DNA from: Myroides sp. JBRI-B21084
GTDB lineage: Bacteria > Bacteroidota > Bacteroidia > Flavobacteriales > Flavobacteriaceae
Assembly: GCF_030545015.1 (NCBI RefSeq)
Contig: NZ_CP120653.1
Coordinates: 2,294,001-2,358,000, forward strand
Length of the DNA: 64,000 nucleotides
Direction of reading: 5' to 3'
This document shows positions 43,734-53,721 of this stretch, piece after piece; position 1 is the first letter of the stretch, and each line of letters begins with the position of its first letter. Made by a program: the position numbers and the translations under genes. Under the pieces are notes generated by a model. It was not told the origin of the DNA. It worked only from the letters and a program-made list of their open reading frames with translations, and ran no database searches.

Positions 43734-44636
43734 ATGGAAAAATATTTAAAGCCTTATTACGATTATCTTTTAAAAGAAAAACATTTTTCATTGCACACCG
43801 TAAACGCGTATATGAAAGATGTTGAAGTTTTTTATGACTTTACTAAAGATACTATTAAAAATGTTGACGAAATAAAATACCAACACATTCGTTTGTGGAT
43901 TGCAAATTTGTCACAAAACAAAATCAGTAATAATTCAATAAATCGAAAAGTAGCATCGCTAAAAAGCTATTTTAAATTTTTATACATTACCAAAACAATT
44001 AAAGAGTATCCTTTACAAGCGCATAAAGCTTTGCGAATAAATAAAGTGTTACAAGTTCCTTTTTCAGAAGCAGAAATGGAAAAAATTGATCGATCAGCCT
44101 TCTCAAATGACTATTTTGGATTTCAAAATTTTGTTATTATCACCCTTTTTTACACCTTGGGAATAAGAAAAACCGAATTAATAAACCTAAAACTATACGA
44201 TGTTGATTTACAAAAGCGTGAAATTAAAGTTTTAGGAAAACGATCAAAAGAACGTATAGTGCCTATATTAACTTCATTATTAGATGTTTTAACAGAATTT
44301 TTACAAAAAAGAAATCAGCAGTTTGGGCAAACAAGTAACCAAAATATTTTTTTGTTAAAAAATCAACAAAATTTAAATCAAACATTTGTATATCGTTTAA
44401 TAAATAATTATTTTAGAGGTGTAACATCTAAAGGAAAAAAAAGCCCCCATGTGTTGCGTCATACATTTGCTACACATATGTTAAATGCAGGTGCAAATTT
44501 AAATACAATAAAAGAGTTGCTTGGGCATTCAAGTTTATCGTCAACACAAATTTACACGCATACAAGCATAGCCACGTTGCAAAAAATGTACAAACAAACA
44601 CATCCGCGCTCAAAGGCCGAAGATGAAAATTTATAA
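43734..44636 (+). CDS. xerC: tyrosine recombinase, XerC/XerD type
   Basis: Site-specific recombinase that resolves chromosome dimers. The catalytic residues are R145 (TLGIRKTELI), H239 and R242 (HVLRHTFATHML), H265 (LGHSSL) and the nucleophile Y274 (TQIYTH). N-terminal SAM-like DNA-binding domain (residues 1-90). 300 residues. The gene starts right after the rpsU terminator with no leader. Followed 23 bases later by hpf. XerC versus XerD cannot be resolved; the symbol follows the common annotation. Confidence 0.92.
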   Translation: MEKYLKPYYDYLLKEKHFSLHTVNAYMKDVEVFYDFTKDTIKNVDEIKYQHIRLWIANLSQNKISNNSINRKVASLKSYFKFLYITKTIKEYPLQAHKALRINKVLQVPFSEAEMEKIDRSAFSNDYFGFQNFVIITLFYTLGIRKTELINLKLYDVDLQKREIKVLGKRSKERIVPILTSLLDVLTEFLQKRNQQFGQTSNQNIFLLKNQQNLNQTFVYRLINNYFRGVTSKGKKSPHVLRHTFATHMLNAGANLNTIKELLGHSSLSSTQIYTHTSIATLQKMYKQTHPRSKAEDENL

Positions 44637-44659
44637 ACCTTTTAAAAAATTATAGTATT

Positions 44660-44959
44660 ATGAAAGTGAATATTCAAGCAGTTAACTTTAATGTTGATCG
44701 TAAATTAGTGGACTTTATAAACATTCGTTTAGAAAAATTACAACAATATTATGATAAAATTGTTGGAATTGATGTATCTTTGCATACGGAAAATACAAGT
44801 GATAAAGAAAACAAGTCTGTAGATATCATTGTTAAAATTCCAGGCGATGATTTAGTAGTTAAAAAAACAGCTAAAACATTTGAAGAAGCAACAGATTTAG
44901 CTGGTGCTGCTTTAGAACGATTGCTTGTAAAACGTAAAGAAAAAGTAAAAGCACATTAA
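44660..44959 (+). CDS. hpf: short ribosome hibernation promoting factor
   Basis: 99-residue HPF/RaiA (sigma-54 modulation) protein that binds the 30S subunit during stationary phase. It has the MKVNIQAVNFNVDRKLVDFI start, the basic beta-strand VDIIVKIPGDDLVVKK and the helix TFEEATDLAGAALERLLVKRK. A short form without the dimerisation domain. Close behind the Xer recombinase gene, so one operon. The terminator for this operon is probably the hairpin just before the tRNA genes. Confidence 0.92.
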   Translation: MKVNIQAVNFNVDRKLVDFINIRLEKLQQYYDKIVGIDVSLHTENTSDKENKSVDIIVKIPGDDLVVKKTAKTFEEATDLAGAALERLLVKRKEKVKAH

Positions 44960-45007
44960 AAGAATAAAAAAAAATTAAAAAAGCTTTTATTTTTTTAAAT
45001 AAGTATA

Positions 45008-45015
45008 TATATTTG
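45008..45015 (+). promoter_or_regulatory. -7 promoter box of the tRNA-tuf operon
   Basis: TATATTTG, fitting TAnnTTTG, 31 bases before tRNA-Thr and directly in front of a terminator-like hairpin. Confidence 0.55.
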
Positions 45016-45016
45016 C

Positions 45017-45042
45017 AGTCCGTTAGAAATAGCGGACTTTTT
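45017..45042 (+). terminator. GAAA-tetraloop hairpin with T run before tRNA-Thr
   Basis: AGTCCGTTA and TAGCGGACT (one G-U pair) around the stable tetraloop GAAA, followed by TTTTT. It fits an intrinsic terminator for hpf but sits after the tRNA promoter box. Confidence 0.65.
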
Positions 45043-45046
45043 AAGT

Positions 45047-45120
45047 GCCTTTGTAGCTCAGCTGGCTAGAGCAGCTGATTTGTAATCAGCAGGTCGTGGG
45101 TTCGAGTCCCTCCAAAGGCT
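45047..45120 (+). tRNA. tRNA-Thr (TGT)
   Basis: 74 bases. Acceptor GCCTTTG pairs with CAAAGGC. The anticodon stem GCTGA/TCAGC holds the loop TTTGTAA, so anticodon TGT reads ACA and ACG threonine codons. T arm GTTCGAGTC is standard. CCA is not encoded. First gene of the Thr-Tyr-Thr-tuf cluster. Confidence 0.95.
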
Positions 45121-45155
45121 CATCAACAAACAAAAGTTGTAAAAATATTAGGTTC

Positions 45156-45236
45156 GGGGAGATACTCAAGCGGCCAACGAGGACGGACTGTAAATCCGTT
45201 GGGAAACCTTCGCAGGTTCGAATCCTGCTCTCCCCA
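45156..45236 (+). tRNA. tRNA-Tyr (GTA)
   Basis: 81 bases with a long variable arm. Acceptor GGGGAGA pairs with TCTCCCC; anticodon loop CTGTAAA gives GTA. Discriminator A. CCA is not encoded. Confidence 0.95.
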
Positions 45237-45253
45237 CAACAAGTTCTTTTTTT

Positions 45254-45325
45254 GCCGGCGTAGCTCAGGGGTAGAGTGCTTCCTTGGTAAGGAAGAGGTC
45301 ACGGGTTCAAATCCCGTCGTTGGCT
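45254..45325 (+). tRNA. tRNA-Thr (GGT)
   Basis: 72 bases. Acceptor GCCGGCG pairs with CGTTGGC; anticodon stem CTTCC/GGAAG with loop TTGGTAA gives GGT, reading ACC and ACU. Discriminator T. Directly upstream of tuf. Confidence 0.95.
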
Positions 45326-45381
45326 CAAATGTGAATTAAAGTTAACACTAATTATATAACTAAGATTAAATTAATTAAATC

Positions 45382-46569
45382 ATGGCAAAAGAAAGTTTTG
45401 ATCGTTCGAAACCCCATTTAAATATTGGTACTATCGGACACGTAGATCACGGTAAAACAACATTAACAGCTGCTATTACTAAAGTATTATCAGATGCAGG
45501 TTTATCAGAAGCAAAATCATTTGATCAAATTGATAATGCTCCAGAAGAAAAAGAAAGAGGTATTACAATTAATACATCTCACGTGGAGTACGCTACAGCT
45601 AACCGTCACTATGCTCACGTTGACTGTCCAGGTCACGCGGATTACGTTAAGAACATGGTTACTGGTGCTGCTCAAATGGACGGTGCTATCTTAGTAGTTG
45701 CTGCTACAGATGGTCCTATGCCACAAACTCGTGAGCACATCTTATTAGGTCGCCAAGTAGGTATTCCTCGTATGGTTGTATTCATGAACAAAGTGGATAT
45801 GGTTGATGATGCTGAGTTATTAGAATTAGTAGAAATGGAAATCCGTGATTTATTATCTTTCTATCAATATGATGGTGATAATGGTCCAGTTATCCAAGGT
45901 TCTGCTTTAGGTGCATTAAACGGTGAGCCAAAATGGGTTGAAACTGTAATGAGCTTAATGGCTGCAGTTGATGAGTGGATTGAAGAGCCAGTACGTGATA
46001 CTGAAAAACCATTCTTAATGCCTATCGAAGACGTATTTACAATTACTGGTCGTGGAACTGTTGCTACAGGTCGTATCGAAACAGGTGTTGCTAATACAGG
46101 TGATCCAGTTGAAATCATTGGTATGGGTGCAGATAAATTAACTTCTACAATTACAGGGGTTGAGATGTTCCGTAAAATCTTAGACCGTGGTGAAGCAGGT
46201 GATAACGTAGGTTTATTATTACGTGGTATTGATAAAGCTGATATCCGTCGTGGTATGGTTATTGTTAAGCCAGGTTCAGTTAAACCACACGCTAAATTCA
46301 AAGCTGAGGTTTATATCTTGAAAAAAGAAGAAGGTGGACGTCACACTCCATTCCACAATAACTACCGTCCACAGTTCTACGTTCGTACAACTGACGTAAC
46401 AGGAACAATCATGTTACCAGAAGGAACGGATATGGTTATGCCAGGTGATAACTTAACAATTACTGTTGATTTATTACAACCAATTGCATTATCAGTAGGT
46501 TTACGTTTCGCTATCCGCGAAGGTGGTCGTACAGTAGGTGCAGGTCAGGTAACTGAAATTTTAGACTAA
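45382..46569 (+). CDS. tuf: elongation factor Tu
   Basis: GTPase that brings aminoacyl-tRNA to the ribosome. GTP-binding motifs are GHVDHGKTT (19-27), DCPGHADYV and NKVD, with the effector region [13 protein letters not shown]. The C-terminal beta-barrel domains are complete, ending QVTEILD. 395 residues. Part of the tRNA-tuf cluster, followed by a terminator-like hairpin and tRNA-Trp. Only one tuf copy is present in the window. Confidence 0.99.
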   Translation: MAKESFDRSKPHLNIGTIGHVDHGKTTLTAAITKVLSDAGLSEAKSFDQIDNAPEEKERGITINTSHVEYATANRHYAHVDCPGHADYVKNMVTGAAQMDGAILVVAATDGPMPQTREHILLGRQVGIPRMVVFMNKVDMVDDAELLELVEMEIRDLLSFYQYDGDNGPVIQGSALGALNGEPKWVETVMSLMAAVDEWIEEPVRDTEKPFLMPIEDVFTITGRGTVATGRIETGVANTGDPVEIIGMGADKLTSTITGVEMFRKILDRGEAGDNVGLLLRGIDKADIRRGMVIVKPGSVKPHAKFKAEVYILKKEEGGRHTPFHNNYRPQFYVRTTDVTGTIMLPEGTDMVMPGDNLTITVDLLQPIALSVGLRFAIREGGRTVGAGQVTEILD

Positions 46570-46591
46570 TTATAGTTTATAAATAATTTAT

Positions 46592-46620
46592 AAGTTGGCA
46601 GTGTTAACTGCCAACTTTTT
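46592..46620 (+). terminator. terminator-like hairpin between tuf and tRNA-Trp
   Basis: AAGTTGGCAG and CTGCCAACTT around TGTTAA with a T run. It ends 5 bases before tRNA-Trp and no promoter box is visible between them. Confidence 0.8.
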
Positions 46621-46625
46621 AACAA

Positions 46626-46696
46626 ACGGGTGTAGTTCAAGGGTAGAATAGCGGTCTCCAAAACCGTTGATGGGGGTTCGAATCCCTCCACCCGTG
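46626..46696 (+). tRNA. tRNA-Trp (CCA)
   Basis: 71 bases. Acceptor ACGGGTG pairs with CACCCGT; anticodon loop CTCCAAA gives CCA for tryptophan. Discriminator G. Followed 14 bases later by secE. Confidence 0.95.
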
Positions 46697-46710
46697 CAAA
46701 AACAAATCAT

Positions 46711-46908
46711 ATGGCAAAAGTAGTTAATTATATATCAGATGCGTTTACCGAATTAAAAGCAAATGTTACATGGACATCATGGACAGAGGTGCAACGCTAT
46801 ACTATTATTGTTGCTATTTTCACAGTAGTATTATCATTGGCTACTTGGGGTGTTGATTCCCTATTTGCCGAAGCTCTTGCTGGTTTCTTTAACCTTTTAA
46901 ATTCATAA
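46711..46908 (+). CDS. secE: preprotein translocase subunit SecE
   Basis: Single-spanning small membrane subunit of the SecYEG channel. 65 residues: an amphipathic N-terminal part (SDAFTELKANVTWTSWTEVQ) and one membrane helix (YTIIVAIFTVVLSLATWGVD). Located between tRNA-Trp and nusG, the usual place. Confidence 0.95.
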   Translation: MAKVVNYISDAFTELKANVTWTSWTEVQRYTIIVAIFTVVLSLATWGVDSLFAEALAGFFNLLNS

Positions 46909-46920
46909 ATTTAAAAGAAG

Positions 46921-47472
46921 ATGACAGAGAATAGCATAAAAAAATGGTATGTAGTTAGGGCAGTAAGCGGACAAGAAAATAAAGTTAAAGGTTACATAGA
47001 AAGTGAAATTGTACGTTTGGGTATGGAAGATTACTTATCACAAGTATTAGTTCCAACTGAAAAGGTAGTTTCACAGCGTGAAGGTAAAAAAGTTACAAAA
47101 GAACGTATCTATTTTCCGGGCTATGTAATGATAGAAGCAAACCTAACAGGTGAATTACCACACATCATAAAATCTATAGCAGGTGTAATAGGTTTCTTAG
47201 GTGAAACTCGTGGAGGAGATCCTGTGCCTTTACGCCAAGCAGAGGTAAACCGTATGCTAGGTAAAGTAGATGAATTAGCTGTTTCTGTAGATAATGGTTT
47301 AATACCATATGAAGTAGGCGAAACAGTAAAAGTTGTTGACGGACCTTTTAATGGATTCAACGGAACCATTGAAAAAGTAAACGAAGACAAACGCAAGCTT
47401 GAAGTAATGGTGAAAATTTTTGGAAGAAAAACACCACTAGAATTAAGCTTTACACAAGTAGAAAAAATATAA
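46921..47472 (+). CDS. nusG: transcription antitermination factor NusG
   Basis: Couples RNA polymerase to Rho and ribosome. N-terminal NGN domain (WYVVRAVSGQENKVKGYIES, then RIYFPGYVMIEA) and C-terminal KOW domain (GETVKVVDGPFNGFNGTIEKV). 183 residues, usual length. Between secE and the ribosomal protein genes. Confidence 0.97.
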   Translation: MTENSIKKWYVVRAVSGQENKVKGYIESEIVRLGMEDYLSQVLVPTEKVVSQREGKKVTKERIYFPGYVMIEANLTGELPHIIKSIAGVIGFLGETRGGDPVPLRQAEVNRMLGKVDELAVSVDNGLIPYEVGETVKVVDGPFNGFNGTIEKVNEDKRKLEVMVKIFGRKTPLELSFTQVEKI

Positions 47473-47528
47473 TTGTTACATACACATCAATCGCTTCCAA
47501 TTGAAAGATGTGCTAAATTTTTTTAAAA

Positions 47529-47966
47529 ATGGCAAAAGAAATTAGTAAAGTAGTTAAACTACAAGTTAAGGGAGGTGCTGCGAATCCTTCGCCACCGGTT
47601 GGACCTGCTTTGGGGGCTGCTGGAGTTAACATCATGGAATTCTGTAAGCAATTTAATGCTAGAACACAGGATAAACCAGGTAAAGTATTACCAGTACAAA
47701 TTACAGTTTACAAAGACAAATCTTTTGACTTTGTTGTTAAAACGCCACCTGCCGCTGTTCAATTATTAGAAGCTGCTAAAATTAAATCAGGTTCTGGGCA
47801 ACCAAACCGTAAAAAAGTAGCATCTATCACATGGGATCAAGTTAAAGCAATTGCTGAAGACAAAATGGCTGATTTGAATGCATTCACAATCGAAAAAGCA
47901 ATGTCTATGGTAGCTGGAACTGCACGTTCTATGGGAATCACGGTATCAGGAAACGCTCCTTTTTAA
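47529..47966 (+). CDS. rplK: 50S ribosomal protein uL11
   Basis: 145 residues with the uL11 start [20 protein letters not shown] and the C-terminal 23S-binding domain with TARSMGITV. Binds the GTPase-associated centre. First of the rplKAJL group. A small CACATC/GATGTG hairpin lies in the 56-base leader (47483-47512). Confidence 0.98.
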   Translation: MAKEISKVVKLQVKGGAANPSPPVGPALGAAGVNIMEFCKQFNARTQDKPGKVLPVQITVYKDKSFDFVVKTPPAAVQLLEAAKIKSGSGQPNRKKVASITWDQVKAIAEDKMADLNAFTIEKAMSMVAGTARSMGITVSGNAPF

Positions 47967-47984
47967 TCTTAAAGAAAAGAAGAA

Positions 47985-48674
47985 ATGGCAAAATTAACAA
48001 AAAAGCAAAAAGAGGCTGCAGCAAAAATTGAGAAGAACAAATTATATTCTTTAAAAGATGCATCTGCATTAATTAAAGAAGTTGCTTCTGCAAAATTTGA
48101 TGAGTCTGTTGATATTGCAGTACGTTTAGGAGTAGATCCTCGTAAAGCAAATCAAATGGTTCGTGGGGTGGTAACATTGCCACACGGTACAGGTAAAGAT
48201 GTAAGAGTATTAGCATTAGTTACTCCAGATAAAGAAGCAGAAGCTAAAGCTGCTGGTGCAGATCACGTTGGTTTAGATGACTATCTACAAAAAATTAAAG
48301 ATGGTTGGACAGATATCGATGTAATCATTACAATGCCTGCTGTTATGGGTAAATTAGGTCCATTAGGTCGTATTTTAGGACCTCGTGGTTTAATGCCAAA
48401 CCCTAAAACAGGTACGGTAACTATGGATGTTGCTAAAGCTGTACAAGAAGTTAAGTCAGGTAAAATTGACTTTAAAGTTGATAAAACAGGTATCGTTCAC
48501 GCTGGTATTGGTAAAGTATCTTTCGGTGCTGACCAAATTACTGAGAACGCAGCTGAAATTATTCAAACATTAATTAAATTAAAACCAACTGCAGCAAAAG
48601 GTACTTATATCAAGTCTATTCATATATCAAGTACAATGAGTCCTGCAATTGCTTTAGATCCAAAAGCAGTATAA
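47985..48674 (+). CDS. rplA: 50S ribosomal protein uL1
   Basis: 229 residues with the uL1 core ([20 protein letters not shown] and [14 protein letters not shown]). Forms the L1 stalk and often represses its own mRNA. Begins 18 bases after rplK. Confidence 0.98.
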   Translation: MAKLTKKQKEAAAKIEKNKLYSLKDASALIKEVASAKFDESVDIAVRLGVDPRKANQMVRGVVTLPHGTGKDVRVLALVTPDKEAEAKAAGADHVGLDDYLQKIKDGWTDIDVIITMPAVMGKLGPLGRILGPRGLMPNPKTGTVTMDVAKAVQEVKSGKIDFKVDKTGIVHAGIGKVSFGADQITENAAEIIQTLIKLKPTAAKGTYIKSIHISSTMSPAIALDPKAV

Positions 48675-48696
48675 TTGGTAGTTAAAATTATTTAGT

Positions 48697-49185
48697 ATGA
48701 CTAGAGAAGACAAATCAATTGCGATTCAAGATTTAACTGCACAGTTAGCTGACACTAAAGTGGTTTACATTGCAGATATTTCTGGATTAAATGCATCAAC
48801 TACTTCAGATTTACGTAGAGCTTGTTTTAAAGCAGGTATCAAGTTAGAGGTAGTTAAGAATACATTGCTTGCTAAAGCAATGGAAACATCAGAAAATGAG
48901 TATGGTGATTTACCTTCTATTTTAAAAGGAAACAGCGCTATAATGATTGGTGAAGCTGCTAACGGCCCAGCTAAAGTTATAAAAGAATTCCGTAAAAAAG
49001 GTGATAAACCAGTTTTAAAAGGAGCATATATTAATGAAGAAGTTTACATTGGCGATAACCAATTAGATTCATTAGTAGCTATTAAGTCTAGAGAAGAGAT
49101 GATTGGAGAAATCATTGGATTATTACAATCACCTGCTCAAAGAGTTATTTCTGCTCTTAAAAATCAATTTAAAGACGAAGAATAG
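48697..49185 (+). CDS. rplJ: 50S ribosomal protein uL10
   Basis: Base of the L7/L12 stalk. 162 residues with the uL10 region VYIADISGLNASTTSDLRRA and a C-terminal helix that binds L7/L12. 22 bases after rplA. Confidence 0.97.
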   Translation: MTREDKSIAIQDLTAQLADTKVVYIADISGLNASTTSDLRRACFKAGIKLEVVKNTLLAKAMETSENEYGDLPSILKGNSAIMIGEAANGPAKVIKEFRKKGDKPVLKGAYINEEVYIGDNQLDSLVAIKSREEMIGEIIGLLQSPAQRVISALKNQFKDEE

Positions 49186-49273
49186 TATTTCACTACAATC
49201 GTTTTTAAGGTTCATTAACGAACGCACACAAATAAATTATATTATTACAAATTCAAATTAAAAGATAGAAAAA

Positions 49274-49645
49274 ATGGCAGATTTGAAACAATTCGCAGAA
49301 CAATTGGTTAACTTAACAGTTAAAGAAGTTAACGAATTAGCTACAATATTAAAAGACGAGTATGGTATTGAACCAGCTGCTGCTGCAGTAGTAGTTGCAG
49401 GTGGTGGTGATGCTGGTGCTGCTGCTGAAGAGCAAACAGAATTCACAGTAGTATTAAAAGACGCTGGTGCTTCTAAATTAGCAGTAGTTAAAGCTGTTAA
49501 AGAATTAACAGGTTTAGGATTAAAAGAAGCTAAAGATTTAGTAGACGGTACTCCTGCAAACGTTAAAGAAGGTGTTTCTAAAGACGAAGCAGAAGGATTG
49601 AAAAAAGCATTAGAAGAAGCTGGTGCTGTAGTTGAGTTAAAATAA
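49274..49645 (+). CDS. rplL: 50S ribosomal protein bL12
   Basis: Stalk protein of 123 residues: N-terminal dimer helix, an Ala/Gly-rich hinge ([20 protein letters not shown], about 36-55), and the C-terminal domain with [14 protein letters not shown]. Recruits elongation factors. Followed by a large hairpin before rpoB. Confidence 0.98.
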   Translation: MADLKQFAEQLVNLTVKEVNELATILKDEYGIEPAAAAVVVAGGGDAGAAAEEQTEFTVVLKDAGASKLAVVKAVKELTGLGLKEAKDLVDGTPANVKEGVSKDEAEGLKKALEEAGAVVELK

Positions 49646-49667
49646 TCTCACACATAATAATATTTAC

Positions 49668-49704
49668 GGTTTAGGCCTTGAGAATTGTCTCAATGGCCTA
49701 AACC
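49668..49704 (+). terminator. long hairpin between rplL and rpoB (attenuator or processing site)
   Basis: GGTTTAGGCC pairs with GGCCTAAACC, and an inner TTGAGA-ATTG-TCTCAA continues the stem, with one bulged T. The tail ATTTTG is not a clean T run, so it may act as a partial terminator or RNase III site between the high-level ribosomal protein genes and rpoBC. Confidence 0.6.
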
Positions 49705-49860
49705 ATTTTGCATATAAAAAATAATCAACAACGAAGAAAAAAGCAAACACCATTCCTGGTTTGTTTTTAAAGATGTGTTGGTTACTAAACTAGGAAGTAT
49801 TTATACAACTGTGTTTTTACACAAAAAAATTACTTTTTTAAACCAAAATTTTGTTCATTA

Positions 49861-52800
49861 ATGATTACAAATCATACTGAAAGGTTAAATTTTGCCTCTA
49901 CAAAAAATATTCCTGCTTATCCAGATTTCCTAGATATTCAGGTTAAATCGTTTAAAGATTTTTTTCAATTAGAAACTAAATCTGACGAAAGAGGTAACGA
50001 AGGCTTATACAAAACCTTCATGGAAAATTTTCCAATCACGGATACACGCAACCAATTCGTTTTGGAATTTTTAGACTATTTTGTAGACCCACCTCGTTAT
50101 TCTATTGAAGAATGTATTGATAGAGGCTTAACTTATAGTGTGCCCCTAAAAGCTCGTTTAAAACTTTATTGTACCGACCCAGAGCACGAAGATTTTGAAA
50201 CCATAGTTCAAGATGTGTACTTAGGAACTATTCCGTACATGACACCAAGTGGTACCTTCGTAATTAATGGTGCAGAACGCGTAGTTGTATCGCAATTACA
50301 CCGTTCGCCAGGTGTATTCTTTGGTCAATCATTCCACGCAAATGGTACCAAATTATATTCTGCACGTATCATTCCTTTTAAAGGTTCTTGGATTGAATTT
50401 GCTACGGATATCAATAGTGTAATGTATGCGTATATCGATCGTAAGAAAAAGTTACCTGTAACTACATTATTCCGTGCAATTGGTTTTGAAAGAGATAAAG
50501 ATATTCTTGAGATTTTTGACCTTGCAGAAGAAGTTAAAGTTTCAAAAACAGGTTTAAAAAAATATATTGGTCGCCGTTTAGCTGCACGTGTACTTAATAT
50601 TTGGCACGAAGATTTCGTTGATGAAGATACTGGCGAAGTTGTTACTATTCCGCGTACCGAAATTATATTAGACCGTGACATTGTACTTGATAAAGATAAT
50701 GTTGAAGAAATTATTGAAGCAGACGTTAAAACCATTCTTTTACATAAAGAAGATAGTAACCTTGCTGATTATACAATTATTCATAATACGCTTCAAAAAG
50801 ACCCAACAAACTCTGAAAAAGAAGCTGTAGAATACATTTACCGTCAATTAAGAAATGCATTACCTCCGGATGAAGAAACCGCTAGAGGTATTATAGATAA
50901 ATTATTCTTCTCTGACCAACGTTACAATTTAGGTGATGTAGGTAGATATAGAATGAACAAAAAATTAGGATTAGACACGCCAATTGATAAGCAAGTATTA
51001 ACTAAAGAAGATATTATTACTATTGTAAAGTATTTAATTGAGTTAATTAACTCTAAAGCTGAAATTGATGATATTGATCACTTGTCTAACCGTCGTGTAC
51101 GTACTGTAGGTGAACAATTATCTGCACAATTTGGTGTAGGTTTAGCACGTATGGCACGCACAATTCGCGAACGCATGAACGTACGCGATAACGAGGTGTT
51201 TACCCCAATTGATTTAATTAATGCAAAAACATTATCATCGGTAATCAACTCATTCTTCGGAACAAACCAGTTGTCTCAGTTCATGGATCAAACCAATCCA
51301 TTAGCCGAAATTACACACAAACGCCGTTTATCAGCTTTAGGGCCAGGTGGTCTTTCACGTGAAAGAGCAGGTTTCGAAGTACGTGACGTTCACTATACGC
51401 ACTATGGTCGTTTATGTCCAATTGAAACTCCTGAAGGTCCAAACATTGGTTTGATATCTTCATTAGCTGTTTATGCTAAAGTAAATAACATGGGATTCAT
51501 TGAAACACCATACCGTAAAGTAGAAAACGGGGTGTTGAATTTAAACGAAGCTCCAGTTTATTTATCGGCAGAAGAAGAAGAAGAAAAATTAATTGCACAA
51601 GCAACTATTAATGTTGCTAAAGATGGAACTATTGAAGACGAAAGAGTAGTTGCGAAACAAGATGCCGATTTCCCTGTAGTTGAACCAAAAGAGTTAAACT
51701 ATGCCGACGTTGCACCTAACCAAATTGCATCTATTTCTGCTTCGTTAATTCCTTTCTTAGAACACGATGATGCGAACCGTGCCTTGATGGGATCGAACAT
51801 GATGCGCCAGGCAGTTCCATTATTACGTCCAGAATCTCCAATTGTTGGTACTGGATTAGAAAAACAAGTTGCAACCGATTCACGTGTTTTAATTAACGCT
51901 GAAGGTGAAGGTGAAGTAGTTTATGTTGATGCACAAAAAATTACAATTAAATACGACCGTACAGACGACGAGCGTTTAGTAAGTTTTGATGCCGACGAAA
52001 AAACATACAACCTTATTAAATTCCGTAAAACCAACCAAAGTACATCAATTAACTTAAAACCAATTGTACGTACTGGTGACCGTGTTACTAAAGGACAAGT
52101 TTTATGTGAAGGTTATGCAACACAAAATGGTGAATTAGCATTAGGCCGTAACTTACAAGTTGCCTTCATGCCATGGAAAGGTTATAACTTTGAGGATGCA
52201 ATTGTAATTTCTGAGCGTGTAGTACGCGATGATATTTTTACATCAATCCATATAGATGATTATACCCTTGAAGTACGTGATACTAAATTAGGATCAGAAG
52301 AATTAACAAACGATATTCCTAACGTTTCTGAAGAAGCTACTAAAGATTTAGATGAAAACGGTATGATTCGTATTGGTGCAGAAGTTAAACCTGGCGATAT
52401 CTTAATTGGTAAAATTACACCAAAAGGAGAGTCAGATCCTACACCAGAAGAAAAATTATTACGCGCAATTTTTGGTGATAAAGCAGGCGATGTAAAAGAC
52501 GCATCGTTAAAAGCATCACCATCGTTACGTGGTGTAGTTTTAGATAAAAAATTATTTGCTCGTGCAGTAAAAGATAAACGCAAACGTTCTAAAGACAAAG
52601 AAGATATTGCTTTGTTAGATACACAATTTGAAGTAAAATTCAATGAGTTAAAAGATCGTTTAGTTGATAAATTATTCCACTTAGTAAATGGTAAAACATC
52701 ACAGGGTGTAATGAACGATTTAGGGGAAGAAGTATTACCAAAAGGTAAAAAATTCACTTTAAAAATGTTACATGCAGTTGAAGACTTTACTCATTTAACT

Positions 52801-53673
52801 AAAGGACAGTGGGCAACCGATGAGTACACCAACACTATGATCACCGATTTAATTCACAATTACAAAATTAAATTGAATGATTTACAAGGAGTATTACGTC
52901 GTGAGAAATTTATGATTACAGTAGGTGACGAATTACCATCAGGTATTTTAAAACTTGCAAAAGTTTACATTGCTAAAAAACGTAAACTACGTGTAGGTGA
53001 TAAAATGGCAGGTCGTCACGGTAACAAAGGTATCGTTGCAAAAATTGTTCGCGATGAAGACATGCCTTTCTTAGAAGACGGAACACCAGTTGATATAGTA
53101 TTAAATCCACTTGGGGTACCTTCACGTATGAACATCGGTCAGATTTATGAAACCGTATTAGGTTGGGCAGGTAAAAAATTAGGTAGAAAATATGCTACAC
53201 CAATTTTTGATGGTGCATCTTTAGATGAAATCAATGCCTTAACAGACGAAGCAGGTGTTCCACGTTTTGGTCATACTTATTTATACGACGGTGGTACAGG
53301 TGAGCGTTTTGATCAAAAAGCTACTGTAGGTGTAATTTACATGTTAAAATTAGGCCACATGGTTGATGATAAAATGCACGCACGTTCAATTGGACCATAC
53401 TCTTTAATTACGCAACAACCTTTAGGTGGTAAAGCGTTATTTGGAGGTCAACGTTTTGGAGAGATGGAGGTTTGGGCTTTAGAAGCTTACGGTGCATCGG
53501 CTACATTACGTGAGATTTTAACTGTTAAATCGGATGATGTTATTGGTAGAGCTAAAACATACGAAGCTATCGTAAAAGGTGAACCAATGCCAGAACCAGG
53601 ATTGCCAGAATCATTCAATGTATTAATGCATGAATTAAAAGGTCTTGGTTTAGATATCAGATTAGAAGAATAA
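49861..53673 (+). CDS. rpoB: RNA polymerase subunit beta
   Basis: 1270-residue beta subunit. The rifampicin-binding cluster (about 466-505) reads [20 protein letters not shown] and then [17 protein letters not shown], with wild-type residues at the positions most often altered in resistance (Asp, His and Ser of the MDQ, THK and RLSAL motifs), so no common resistance substitution is present. C-terminal [19 protein letters not shown] is typical. It follows the rplL hairpin region after 215 bases. Confidence 0.99.
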   Translation: MITNHTERLNFASTKNIPAYPDFLDIQVKSFKDFFQLETKSDERGNEGLYKTFMENFPITDTRNQFVLEFLDYFVDPPRYSIEECIDRGLTYSVPLKARLKLYCTDPEHEDFETIVQDVYLGTIPYMTPSGTFVINGAERVVVSQLHRSPGVFFGQSFHANGTKLYSARIIPFKGSWIEFATDINSVMYAYIDRKKKLPVTTLFRAIGFERDKDILEIFDLAEEVKVSKTGLKKYIGRRLAARVLNIWHEDFVDEDTGEVVTIPRTEIILDRDIVLDKDNVEEIIEADVKTILLHKEDSNLADYTIIHNTLQKDPTNSEKEAVEYIYRQLRNALPPDEETARGIIDKLFFSDQRYNLGDVGRYRMNKKLGLDTPIDKQVLTKEDIITIVKYLIELINSKAEIDDIDHLSNRRVRTVGEQLSAQFGVGLARMARTIRERMNVRDNEVFTPIDLINAKTLSSVINSFFGTNQLSQFMDQTNPLAEITHKRRLSALGPGGLSRERAGFEVRDVHYTHYGRLCPIETPEGPNIGLISSLAVYAKVNNMGFIETPYRKVENGVLNLNEAPVYLSAEEEEEKLIAQATINVAKDGTIEDERVVAKQDADFPVVEPKELNYADVAPNQIASISASLIPFLEHDDANRALMGSNMMRQAVPLLRPESPIVGTGLEKQVATDSRVLINAEGEGEVVYVDAQKITIKYDRTDDERLVSFDADEKTYNLIKFRKTNQSTSINLKPIVRTGDRVTKGQVLCEGYATQNGELALGRNLQVAFMPWKGYNFEDAIVISERVVRDDIFTSIHIDDYTLEVRDTKLGSEELTNDIPNVSEEATKDLDENGMIRIGAEVKPGDILIGKITPKGESDPTPEEKLLRAIFGDKAGDVKDASLKASPSLRGVVLDKKLFARAVKDKRKRSKDKEDIALLDTQFEVKFNELKDRLVDKLFHLVNGKTSQGVMNDLGEEVLPKGKKFTLKMLHAVEDFTHLTKGQWATDEYTNTMITDLIHNYKIKLNDLQGVLRREKFMITVGDELPSGILKLAKVYIAKKRKLRVGDKMAGRHGNKGIVAKIVRDEDMPFLEDGTPVDIVLNPLGVPSRMNIGQIYETVLGWAGKKLGRKYATPIFDGASLDEINALTDEAGVPRFGHTYLYDGGTGERFDQKATVGVIYMLKLGHMVDDKMHARSIGPYSLITQQPLGGKALFGGQRFGEMEVWALEAYGASATLREILTVKSDDVIGRAKTYEAIVKGEPMPEPGLPESFNVLMHELKGLGLDIRLEE

Positions 53674-53684
53674 ATAAAAAAAAG

Positions 53685-53721
53685 GTATTCAGTTTTTGGT
53701 AAATTTCCAAAAGCTGAATAC
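53685..53721 (+). other. large hairpin in the rpoB-rpoC spacer
   Basis: GTATTCAGTTTTTGG and CCAAAAGCTGAATAC (one G-T pair) form a 15-base-pair stem around TAAATTT, 12 bases after the rpoB stop. Downstream sequence is TTAATTT, a weak tail, so it may be a processing site or weak terminator. The 276-base spacer has further small palindromes near 53850-53900. Confidence 0.6.

Noticed and set aside
43734..44636. Integrase of a mobile element
   Set aside because: No attachment sites, cargo or other phage genes; it sits with rpsU and hpf in a housekeeping context and fits Xer recombinases.
45864..46301. 145-codon minus-strand frame in tuf
   Set aside because: Antisense to elongation factor Tu, caused by codon bias; same reasoning for the antisense frames in rpoB and rpoC.
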